The notes beneath the pieces were generated by a model, which saw nothing but the letters and a program-made list of their open reading frames with translations, searched no databases and was not told where the DNA came from. Below, piece after piece: positions 1-5,402 of a stretch of 26,042 nt of DNA. Position 1 is the first letter of the stretch. Each line of letters opens with the position of its first letter. A program made the position numbers and the translations under genes. Source of the stretch: SIG440 sp045580025 (lineage in GTDB: Bacteria > Bacillota > Clostridia > Monoglobales > Monoglobaceae); assembly GCA_045580025.1 (NCBI GenBank), contig JAZNNB010000002.1:1-26042 (forward strand), written 5' to 3'.

Positions 1-72
1 TAAAAACGCGTGAATTTTTAAGCATACGGGAGATATTTTGATATAATTGCCCCAAACCGCATTTTTTGAAAT

Positions 73-101
73 TTGCAAAATTTTACTTAAATGGGTAATA
101 T
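73..101 (+). promoter_or_regulatory. Sigma-A type promoter of groESL
   Basis: TTGCAA (73-78) and TAATAT (96-101) are separated by 17 bp, and the expected start near 108 lies just before the CIRCE operator. This is the usual geometry for HrcA repression. A further TATAAT with a TG extension at 39-47 has no matching -35. Confidence 0.7.
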
Positions 102-113
102 TATTATTGTATT

Positions 114-140
114 TTAGCACTCATATCACCCGAGTGCTAA
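114..140 (+). promoter_or_regulatory. CIRCE operator (HrcA binding site)
   Basis: A perfect inverted repeat, TTAGCACTC-N9-GAGTGCTAA, matches the textbook CIRCE element. HrcA is known to bind CIRCE and repress chaperone genes until heat shock. It sits between the promoter and groES. The hrcA gene itself is not in the window. Confidence 0.97.
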
Positions 141-192
141 ACATAAAATTATAAAAACTGTGCCTTGTGCGCATTGAAAGGAAGTAGAAGTT

Positions 193-432
193 ATGACTAT
201 TAAACCCTTAGCAGACAGAGTTGTAATTCAGATGGTAGAATCCGAAGAAACAACCCAAAGTGGTATTGTGCTCCCAGGAAGTGCAAAAGAAAAGCCTCAA
301 GTTGCCCAGGTTGTAGCTGTAGGTCCCGGTGCTGTAGTAGACGGCAAGGTAGTTCCTATGGAAGTTAAAATCGGTGACAAGGTACTTATAAGCCAGTATG
401 CCGGCACTACCGTAAAGCTTGATGGCAAGTAA
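193..432 (+). CDS. groES: GroES co-chaperonin, cut short by an in-frame stop
   Basis: GroES is the heptameric lid of the GroEL folding chamber. The product begins MTIKPLADRVV and contains the mobile-loop region ETTQSGIVLPGSAKEKPQ and the dome region, all typical. The frame stops at TAA 430-432 after 79 residues, whereas clostridial GroES has about 94. The same frame continues without further interruption for 14 codons, encoding RQSDILAVVE, the conserved C-terminal strand, and then a normal TAA at 475-477 just before the groEL ribosome binding site. So the gene is either a recent nonsense allele, a sequencing or assembly error, or a readthrough case. The RBS is GGAAG about 7 nt before ATG. Family identity is certain; the functional state is not. 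Confidence 0.93.
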   Translation: MTIKPLADRVVIQMVESEETTQSGIVLPGSAKEKPQVAQVVAVGPGAVVDGKVVPMEVKIGDKVLISQYAGTTVKLDGK

Positions 433-477
433 AATATTATAGTAAGACAAAGTGACATTCTCGCTGTTGTAGAATAA
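430..477 (+). pseudogene. GroES C-terminal segment stranded behind the in-frame TAA
   Basis: In frame with groES, codons 433-474 read N-I-I-V-R-Q-S-D-I-L-A-V-V-E and end at TAA 475-477. This matches the normal GroES C-terminus in sequence and length (94 codons in all). Compared with the usual E-Y pair before I-I/T-I, the two codons here are TAA and AAT. The segment has no start codon of its own, so it is only made by readthrough or in alleles lacking the stop. Confidence 0.85.
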
Positions 478-491
478 GGAGGAATTTTAAA

Positions 492-2126
492 ATGGCAAAA
501 CAGATTTTATTCGGCGAAGAAGCAAGACGCGCACTTCAGTCCGGTGTAGATCAGCTTGCAGATGCTGTTAAGATAACACTCGGACCCAAGGGAAGAAATG
601 TTGTACTTGACAAAAAGTTTGGTGCACCGCTTGTTACAAATGATGGTGTTACTATTGCAAAGGAAATTGAGCTTGAAGATGCTTTTGAAAATATGGGTGC
701 ACAGCTTGTTAAAGAAGTTGCATCAAAGACAAACGACATCGCAGGTGATGGTACAACAACCGCTACACTTCTTGCTCAGGCATTGGTTCGTGAGGGTCTT
801 AAAAATGTTACTGCAGGCGCAAATCCTATGATTGTAAGAAAAGGTATTGCAGCGGCTGTTGAAACTGCTGTAGCTGAAGTTGTTAAAAACAGCAAAAAGG
901 TAAGCGGTCGCGATGACATCGCAAGAGTTGCTGCTGTTTCTGCTGCTGACGAATCAATCGGCGAACTCATTGCTGACGCTATGGAAAAGGTTACAAGCGA
1001 CGGTGTTATTACTGTTGAAGAATCAAAAACAGCCGAGACTTATTCAGAGGTTGTTGAAGGTATGCAGTTTGACAGAGGCTACATCACACCTTATATGGTG
1101 ACAGATACCGAAAAGATGGAAGCTGTTATTGATGATGCGTTCATTCTCATCACCGATAAAAAGATTTCCTCTATTCAGGACCTCCTTCCTCTTCTTGAAC
1201 AAATCGTTCAGTCTGGCAAAAAATTGGTTATCGTTGCTGAAGACATTGAAGGCGAAGCGCTTTCAACTCTCATTGTAAACAAACTTCGTGGAACATTCAC
1301 TTGCGTTGCTGTAAAGGCTCCCGGCTTTGGCGACAGAAGAAAGGCTATGCTTGAAGATATTGCTATTCTCACAGGTGGTACTGTTGTTTCTGATGAAATC
1401 GGTCTTGATTTGAAAGAAACCACTGTTGCACAGCTTGGTCGTGCACGTCAAGTGAAAATTCTCAAAGAAAACACAATCATTGTTGATGGTGCAGGCGATG
1501 CAGATGCAATAAAGGCTCGTGTAAACCAGATAAAAGCACAGATTGAAGATACTACATCAGATTTCGACCGCGAAAAGCTTCAGGAAAGACTTGCAAAGCT
1601 TTCGGGCGGTGTTGCTGTTATCAAGGTTGGTGCAGCTACCGAAGTTGAAATGAAAGAAAAGAAGCTCAGAATTGAAGACGCCCTCGCTGCAACCCGTGCC
1701 GCTGTTGAGGAAGGCATTGTTGCAGGTGGTGGTACAGCATTTATCAATGCTATGCCCGCCGTTGAAGCACTTATGAACTCACTTGAGGGTGACGAAAAAG
1801 TTGGTGCAAAAACCGTTCTTCGTGCTCTTGAAGAACCTGTTCGTCAGATTGCATTCAATGCAGGTGTTGAGGGCAGTGTGATTGTCAACAAAATCAAAGC
1901 AAGTGAAGTTGGCATCGGCTACAACGCCTTGACTGAAGAATATATGGATATGCTTAAAGGTGGCATTGTTGACCCAACAAAAGTTACACGTTCAGCGCTC
2001 CAGAATGCAGCTTCCGTTGCATCAATGGTGCTCACAACCGAAAGCCTTGTTGCAAATAAACCCGACCCCGCGGCAGACGCAGCAGCTGCAGCTGCTATGG
2101 CAGGTGCAGGCGGCGGAATGTATTAA
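492..2126 (+). CDS. groEL: Chaperonin GroEL (60 kDa)
   Basis: GroEL is an ATP-driven tetradecameric folding chamber in the cytoplasm that works with GroES. The 544-residue length is standard. Visible motifs are LGPKGRN (about 30-36), the ATP site GDGTTT (about 85-90, catalytic Asp 86), the apical-domain stretch KAPGFGDRR, and late equatorial VAGGGTA. The C-terminal tail ends GAGGGMY rather than repeated GGM. The RBS AAGGAGG lies just before ATG and overlaps the natural groES stop, so the two genes form one operon under CIRCE/HrcA. A perfect 15-bp hairpin follows. No damage is seen. Confidence 0.99.
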   Translation: MAKQILFGEEARRALQSGVDQLADAVKITLGPKGRNVVLDKKFGAPLVTNDGVTIAKEIELEDAFENMGAQLVKEVASKTNDIAGDGTTTATLLAQALVREGLKNVTAGANPMIVRKGIAAAVETAVAEVVKNSKKVSGRDDIARVAAVSAADESIGELIADAMEKVTSDGVITVEESKTAETYSEVVEGMQFDRGYITPYMVTDTEKMEAVIDDAFILITDKKISSIQDLLPLLEQIVQSGKKLVIVAEDIEGEALSTLIVNKLRGTFTCVAVKAPGFGDRRKAMLEDIAILTGGTVVSDEIGLDLKETTVAQLGRARQVKILKENTIIVDGAGDADAIKARVNQIKAQIEDTTSDFDREKLQERLAKLSGGVAVIKVGAATEVEMKEKKLRIEDALAATRAAVEEGIVAGGGTAFINAMPAVEALMNSLEGDEKVGAKTVLRALEEPVRQIAFNAGVEGSVIVNKIKASEVGIGYNALTEEYMDMLKGGIVDPTKVTRSALQNAASVASMVLTTESLVANKPDPAADAAAAAAMAGAGGGMY

Positions 2127-2140
2127 AAACATTTTAGCTA

Positions 2141-2179
2141 AAAAAAGAGACCGCATAGTTTTTCTATGCGGTCTCTTTC
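2141..2179 (+). terminator. Terminator after groEL
   Basis: The 15-bp perfect stem 2144-2158 / 2164-2178 has a five-T loop. It begins 15 nt past the groEL stop and is preceded by six A. The T run on the plus side is short (TTTCC), so it may work better as a processing or stability hairpin, or for transcription from the other strand. Confidence 0.8.
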
Positions 2180-2216
2180 CTATAACTCGATTTTCTGTGG
2201 AACGGACTTTCGTTGA
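2180..2216. repeat. Left copy of an outer imperfect inverted repeat
   Basis: This segment recurs in inverted orientation at 3764-3802. Shared blocks are CTATAACT, ATTTTCTGTGGAA and TTTCGTTGA, about 30 of 38 positions. The GAGACC/GGTCTC sequence of the adjacent groEL hairpin also recurs at the far copy (3802-3813) but without the hairpin. The pair brackets the DUF559 cassette, the structured RNA and the orphan membrane protein. Confidence 0.7.
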
Positions 2217-2271
2217 AACCTCAAAAAGATTTTAAGGTTGATATGAAATTATTTGTAAAAAGTTGATTGTG

Positions 2272-2300
2272 TTGACTAAAGTCATTAAAAATGATAATAT
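2272..2300 (+). promoter_or_regulatory. Candidate promoter for the DUF559 gene
   Basis: TTGACT (2272-2277) and TAATAT (2295-2300) are 17 bp apart, with a start expected near 2307. The promoter lies outside the left terminal repeat, so a transcript would carry the whole left repeat as its 5' leader. An overlapping TATAAT at 2298-2303 is at poorer spacing (20 bp). Confidence 0.5.
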
Positions 2301-2322
2301 AATCTACAAGAAAGCTCTACCC

Positions 2323-2376
2323 AAAAGCCTCCCTTGTGTAAAGGGAGGTGGGTTGCGAAGCAACTCGGAGGGATTG
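2323..2376. repeat. Left terminal inverted repeat of the DUF559 cassette
   Basis: About 54 bp that match the reverse complement of 2724-2776. The outer AAAAG, the CTCCCTT...AAGGGAG core and the inner GAGGGATTG are shared. It folds into two hairpins: CCTCCCTT-GTGTA-AAGGGAGG (2328-2348) and GTTGC-GAA-GCAAC (2352-2364). Its inner edge supplies the GGAGGG ribosome binding site of the nuclease gene. I recall similar palindromic repeats as dispersed elements in many Clostridia, but no search was run. Confidence 0.85.
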
Positions 2377-2378
2377 TA

Positions 2379-2747
2379 ATGGACTATAAACACAACAAGG
2401 ATATTGTACCACTTGCAAAAGCATTGAGAAAGAATATGACAAAAGAAGAAAAACACCTTTGGTATGATTATTTAAGAGAATACCCTATTATATTTATAAG
2501 ACAAAAAGTTATAGGCAAATATATTGTTGATTTTTACTGTGCCAAAGCAAAGCTTGTTATAGAATTGGATGGCTCACAGCATTATGTTGATAAAGAAATG
2601 GAAAAAGATACTTTTAGAACTGAGTTTTTAGAACAATATGGATTAAAAGTTATAAGGATATCAAATCTTGATATAAATAAAAACTTTGAGGGAGTATGTA
2701 TATTTATTGATAATGAAGTCAAACAATCCCTCAGTCAACTCCGTTGA
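2379..2747 (+). CDS. DUF559 domain protein, Vsr-like predicted endonuclease
   Basis: The 122-residue product is basic at its N-terminus (AKALRKNMTKEEKHLW) and carries the DUF559 core: FIRQKVIGKYIVDFYC, then KLVIELDGSQH. Asp51, Glu62, Asp64 and His68 are in the positions expected for a Vsr/PD-(D/E)xK-like metal site. DUF559 is related by fold to very-short-patch repair endonucleases; a biological role is not established. ATG 2379 is preferred because GGAGGG lies 7 nt upstream; the open frame extends to 2334 but that part is the repeat itself. The stop TGA is inside the right terminal repeat, so the last residues (QSLSQLR) are encoded by repeat DNA. AT-rich codon use differs from groEL beside it, suggesting transfer. 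Confidence 0.88.
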   Translation: MDYKHNKDIVPLAKALRKNMTKEEKHLWYDYLREYPIIFIRQKVIGKYIVDFYCAKAKLVIELDGSQHYVDKEMEKDTFRTEFLEQYGLKVIRISNLDINKNFEGVCIFIDNEVKQSLSQLR

Positions 2748-2776
2748 CAGCTCCCTTTACACAAGGGAGCCTTTTT
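2724..2776. repeat. Right terminal inverted repeat of the DUF559 cassette
   Basis: The reverse complement of the left repeat with differences. It folds into GTCAAC-TCC-GTTGAC (2734-2748) and GCTCCCTT-TACAC-AAGGGAGC (2750-2770), followed by a T run that would also terminate the nuclease transcript. Where the arms differ from the left repeat, both sides of the hairpin change together, so pairing is kept. Confidence 0.85.
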
Positions 2777-2777
2777 C

Positions 2778-2920
2778 ATAAGTGTCATTTATAAGTGTCG
2801 GTTTTTTTTTGGAAGACTTTCAAACCTATTATTTTTTATTGATTTTACCCCTTAAAAACATAGTTTTTTAGGAAAATTAATAGGCATAAAGGTGTAAATT
2901 GTCAAAAGTGTCGGGTTTTT
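2778..2920. repeat. Short direct repeats (AAGTGTC) in a 150-bp AT-rich gap
   Basis: ATAAGTGTC occurs at 2778-2786 and 2791-2799, and AAGTGTCGG followed by T runs occurs at 2793-2806 and again at 2906-2920. The stretch 2777-2931 has no open frame of note. The last copy lies about 12 bp upstream of the -35 of the RNA promoter. Confidence 0.4.
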
Positions 2921-2931
2921 ATAAAATTATC

Positions 2932-2960
2932 TTGATATTTAATTATTTTAGTGATATAAT
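2932..2960 (+). promoter_or_regulatory. Strong promoter of the structured RNA
   Basis: TTGATA (2932-2937), a 17-bp spacer and TATAAT (2955-2960) with a TGN extension at 2952-2954. The predicted start, G2967, is exactly the first base of the closing stem of the RNA, which supports both calls. Confidence 0.85.
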
Positions 2961-2966
2961 AAGAAT

Positions 2967-3175
2967 GCCAAACTAACTTAATAAATGTGAAGTAGGAGTA
3001 TTTTTATTTATAGGAATAATATGCTCTTTTTCTGTAACAATACTTTGGATTAGTTAAAAATGCGAACTCCATTAAGTATTGTTGTGGAATATTCCTATCT
3101 TTATTTAAGTTAGTTTGGCGACTATCGGAGTTTGCGTTTTTTATGCGTCTGCTTCGGTAGGCGCATTTTTTATTT
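2967..3175 (+). ncRNA. Structured non-coding RNA of about 205 nt with a long pseudoknot
   Basis: The closing stem pairs 2967-2985 with 3100-3119 (15 bp, one bulge, then 4 bp more). Inside are an arm ATAGGAATA/TATTCCTAT and a hairpin 3036-3045/3074-3083 whose 28-nt loop contains 3056-3070. That loop segment can pair with 3127-3141, outside the closing stem, over 15 consecutive positions including two G-U pairs, giving a pseudoknot. A UUCG-capped terminator follows directly. A dedicated promoter starts on the first stem base and there is no coding potential. I do not recognise the family. The large 5'-only internal loop argues against 6S RNA, and no tmRNA, SRP or RNase P signature is visible. 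A raiA-type RNA cannot be excluded by eye. Confidence 0.8.
3143..3175 (+). terminator. Intrinsic terminator of the structured RNA
   Basis: A ten-pair stem (ATGCGTCTGC / GTAGGCGCAT, with G-U pairs) capped by TTCG at 3143-3166 is followed by TTTTTT-A-TTT. It begins two bases after the pseudoknot 3' strand, so folding of the pseudoknot and terminator could influence each other. Confidence 0.9.
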
Positions 3176-3247
3176 GTAGATAAATTATATATATGTTCTA
3201 TGAATATTATAGATGCGTGAAGATAAGAGGAAAGGGGGTATTATGCT

Positions 3248-3685
3248 ATGAATAATGTGATTATGTCTACTCAAAATACTAATACTGCACGCAGAAACGC
3301 AGGCATAGTTTCATCTGCTTTAACAATTTTAATTGGTATATTTATTGTTGCTTTCTACTGTTACGCAAATGAACATACATATAGTGATAGTGTAATTTTT
3401 CTGTTGCTTTTGGGATTGTTTTTGATTGGCGATGGAATAGTAATGACAGCAATACACTGTATTAATGGCTCAACTTATGTTGATGTATGTAAAGACAGAT
3501 TTGTAGGTAAAGGTATTCAAAATTTAAACTCACAAAACTTTAACATAAAGATTGAACAGATTAGTAACATTTCTGTGCAAGGATTTTGGATACATATACA
3601 TACAAGCGGTGGTGTTTATAAGGTTATGACAGATAAAAAGACTGCGACAGAGATATTTAACTATTATAATGAGTTAAAAGGTTGA
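3248..3685 (+). CDS. Hypothetical two-TM membrane protein, possible PH-like C-terminal domain
   Basis: A 145-residue protein I do not recognise. After a short polar N-terminus (about 1-17) come two hydrophobic spans, about 19-40 and 47-69, joined by a short loop with NEHTYSD. Then comes a soluble, beta-rich tail of about 75 residues (IKIEQISNISVQGFWIHIHT, GGVYKVMTD) ending in a helix. That layout resembles small bacterial PH-domain membrane proteins, but this is shape only. GGGGG lies 9 nt before ATG 3248. The gene follows the structured RNA terminator by about 70 nt with no clear promoter between, so it may depend on readthrough. AT-rich codon use is like the neighbouring DUF559 gene and unlike groEL or the SBP gene. 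It lies inside the outer inverted repeats. Confidence 0.75.
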   Translation: MNNVIMSTQNTNTARRNAGIVSSALTILIGIFIVAFYCYANEHTYSDSVIFLLLLGLFLIGDGIVMTAIHCINGSTYVDVCKDRFVGKGIQNLNSQNFNIKIEQISNISVQGFWIHIHTSGGVYKVMTDKKTATEIFNYYNELKG

Positions 3686-3704
3686 TGTGTCATAATGTTT
3701 AGGC

Positions 3705-3739
3705 AAAGGCAGGGGTTATTTTATTAGCCTCTGTCTTTT
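3705..3739 (+). terminator. Probable terminator after the orphan membrane protein
   Basis: AAAGGCAGGGGTTA (3705-3718) pairs with TAGCCTCTGTCTTT (3725-3738) using several G-U pairs. The T run is short and interrupted (TTTTGTTG), so efficiency may be moderate. Confidence 0.6.
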
Positions 3740-3763
3740 GTTGTGTAAATTTTTCTCTGAATC

Positions 3764-3802
3764 TCAACGAAAAGATTATTCCACAGAAAATAAAGTTATA
3801 GG
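3764..3802. repeat. Right copy of the outer imperfect inverted repeat
   Basis: The reverse complement matches 2180-2216 in three blocks (9, 13 and 8 identical bases). GGTCTC with a T run continues at 3802-3813 and mirrors the groEL terminator arm at 2141-2152. It lies immediately upstream of the ABC importer promoter. Confidence 0.7.
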
Positions 3803-3817
3803 GTCTCTTTTTTACAC

Positions 3818-3846
3818 TTGACAAAACCTGACTTATGGATTAAAAT
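3818..3846 (+). promoter_or_regulatory. Promoter of the amino-acid importer operon
   Basis: Consensus TTGACA (3818-3823), a 17-bp spacer and TAAAAT (3841-3846). The start is near 3853, giving a leader of about 35 nt with AGGAGG before the lipoprotein ATG. No T-box or riboswitch fits in so short a leader. Confidence 0.85.
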
Positions 3847-3886
3847 GGTTATATCTAATTTATACTTTTTAGGAGGATACATATTT

Positions 3887-4633
3887 ATGAAAAAGATTAT
3901 CGCATTAACACTTGCACTTGTGCTCTCTGTTTGCTGTCTCGCAGGCTGCGGCGAAGCGAAAAACGAAAACACACTTACAATGGCTACAAATGCTGAGTTC
4001 CCTCCCTTTGAATATCTCCAAGGTGAAGAAATCGTTGGCGCAGACGTTGATATTGCAAACGCAATCGCAGAAAAGCTTGGCAAAACACTTGAAATCACAA
4101 ACATTGACTTTGACGCTGCCCTCACAGGTGCTGCTACTGGCAAATACGATGTTGCTATCGCAGGCGTTACTGCTACAGATGAAAGAAGACAGAATATGGG
4201 CTTCACAGACGACTATTACACAGCATCTCAGGCTATTATAGTTAACGCTGACAGCGCTATCAAGACTGCATCTGACCTCACCGGCAAGACTGTTTCATGT
4301 CAGGAAGGTACAACCGGCGAACAGTATCTCCTTGACAATGCCTACTCTGTTCAGTCATTCAAGACTGGTGCAGAAGCTATCAGCGCTCTCACAGCAGGCA
4401 AAGTTGACGCTGTTGTTATTGACGATGCTGTTGCAAGAGCACTCTCAAGCAAGCAGGAAGGCAAGACAGTTGTTCTTGACGAGGCTCTTACAGAAGAAGC
4501 TTATGCTATCGTTACAAAGCTTGGCAACGATGAACTCATCGCTGAAATTAACGGAGCTCTTGCTGAACTCAAAGCAGAAGGAAAGCTCGCTGAGATTTTT
4601 GAAAAATACGAACTTCCTTACGACGCTGAATAA
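3887..4633 (+). CDS. Polar amino-acid ABC transporter substrate-binding lipoprotein
   Basis: This is the extracellular receptor of an importer of the family 3 (His/Gln/Arg/cystine) type. A signal peptide with a lipobox LAGC places the lipidated Cys at residue 21 of 248. The mature part opens MATNAEFPPFEY and contains VGADVDIANAIAEKLG, FDAALTGAATGKYDVAIAGV and TDERRQNM(G)F, all standard for this fold. Start ATG 3887 was chosen because AGGAGG lies 11 nt upstream and the lipoprotein signal begins there; an upstream in-frame extension overlaps the promoter. The substrate cannot be told from sequence. The permease and ATPase follow after a terminator hairpin, an arrangement that gives excess receptor. 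Confidence 0.95.
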   Translation: MKKIIALTLALVLSVCCLAGCGEAKNENTLTMATNAEFPPFEYLQGEEIVGADVDIANAIAEKLGKTLEITNIDFDAALTGAATGKYDVAIAGVTATDERRQNMGFTDDYYTASQAIIVNADSAIKTASDLTGKTVSCQEGTTGEQYLLDNAYSVQSFKTGAEAISALTAGKVDAVVIDDAVARALSSKQEGKTVVLDEALTEEAYAIVTKLGNDELIAEINGALAELKAEGKLAEIFEKYELPYDAE

Positions 4634-4652
4634 TCGTTTTCAGATTTAAAAC

Positions 4653-4685
4653 AAAAAAGCGGCGATTCACTTTCGCCGCTTTTTT
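4653..4685 (+). terminator. Intraoperonic terminator / attenuator
   Basis: A perfect 13-bp stem (4653-4665 / 4673-4685) of AAAAAAGCGGCGA with a T-rich 3' arm, between receptor and permease genes. It should end most transcripts after the receptor gene and let a fraction read through. Confidence 0.88.
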
Positions 4686-4706
4686 CAAGGAAAGGTTTTA
4701 ACTATT

Positions 4707-5402
4707 ATGGATTGGCTTTTAAAATGGTTTGATACGTTATATAATACTTTCATTGTTGCCGAAAGGTATAAAACAATAATCGATGGTTTGGGGAAAACAA
4801 TTATAATCACCCTCGGTGCACTTGTTATCGGCGTTATTATCGGCACAATAGTTGCAATCATCAAGGTCTTTGCTGACCGCAACAAAAAACTCAAAATTTT
4901 TGATATGCTTTGCAACCTCTACCTTACAGTTATCCGCGGAACACCTGTTGTTGTTCAGCTCCTTATTTCTTTCTTTATCATTTTTGTTAACGCAAAGGAT
5001 GGAACATGGGTGGCTGTCATCACCTTTGGTATCAACTCAGGTGCATATGTTGCCGAGGTTATCCGTTCCGGAATAATGGCAATCGACGCAGGACAGACAG
5101 AAGCTGGTCGTTCACTTGGTTTTTCACGTGTCCAGACTATGTGGCTCATTATTCTTCCTCAGGCGTTCAAAAACATTTTGCCTGCCATTGGTAACGAGAT
5201 GATTGCCCTTCTTAAAGAAACATCTGTTGCGGGTTACGTTGCCGTCATTGAACTGACCAAAGCAGGAAACCAGATAAAAAATACTACATACGACCAGATT
5301 AACCCCATTTTGCTTGTAGCAATTATTTATCTTGTTATGGTTGTTGGTTTGACAAAGCTCCTCAGCATATTTGAAAGGAGATTGAGAAAAAATGAGCGAT
5401 AA
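4707..5402 (+). CDS. Polar amino-acid ABC transporter permease
   Basis: A 231-residue inner-membrane permease of the HisM/GlnP type. Several hydrophobic spans are visible (about 27-50, 75-95, 100-115, 165-180, 198-217). The EAA loop that docks the ATPase reads EAGRSLGFSRVQTMWLIILP followed by QAFKNILPAIGNE (about 132-165). One permease gene suggests a homodimer. The RBS AAGGAAAGG precedes ATG. The stop overlaps the ATPase start by 11 nt, which suggests translational coupling. Confidence 0.95.
   Translation: MDWLLKWFDTLYNTFIVAERYKTIIDGLGKTIIITLGALVIGVIIGTIVAIIKVFADRNKKLKIFDMLCNLYLTVIRGTPVVVQLLISFFIIFVNAKDGTWVAVITFGINSGAYVAEVIRSGIMAIDAGQTEAGRSLGFSRVQTMWLIILPQAFKNILPAIGNEMIALLKETSVAGYVAVIELTKAGNQIKNTTYDQINPILLVAIIYLVMVVGLTKLLSIFERRLRKNER

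Larger units (their letters stand above)
2323..2776 (+). mobile_element. Putative compact DUF559 element (454 bp, TIR - nuclease - TIR)
   Basis: The unit is one gene whose start lies 2 nt inside the left repeat and whose stop lies within the right repeat, so little else fits between the ends. No transposase is present, and no convincing target-site duplication is visible next to AAAAG...CTTTT. The arrangement recalls REP sequences with their RAYT protein or a MITE carrying its own nuclease. Mobility is inferred from architecture only. Confidence 0.5.

Noticed and set aside
39..47. Extended -10 (TGATATAAT) as a second groESL promoter
   Set aside because: No acceptable -35 at 16-18 bp upstream; the 73-101 pair fits better with CIRCE.
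2967..3175. Identification of the structured RNA as 6S RNA, tmRNA, SRP RNA or RNase P RNA
   Set aside because: Internal loop is on the 5' side only, a long pseudoknot is present, and no tRNA-like end, SRP tetraloop domain or RNase P core is seen.
3818..3886. Earlier in-frame start for the substrate-binding lipoprotein
   Set aside because: It would overlap the TTGACA/TAAAAT promoter and bury the lipoprotein signal; AGGAGG sits before 3887.
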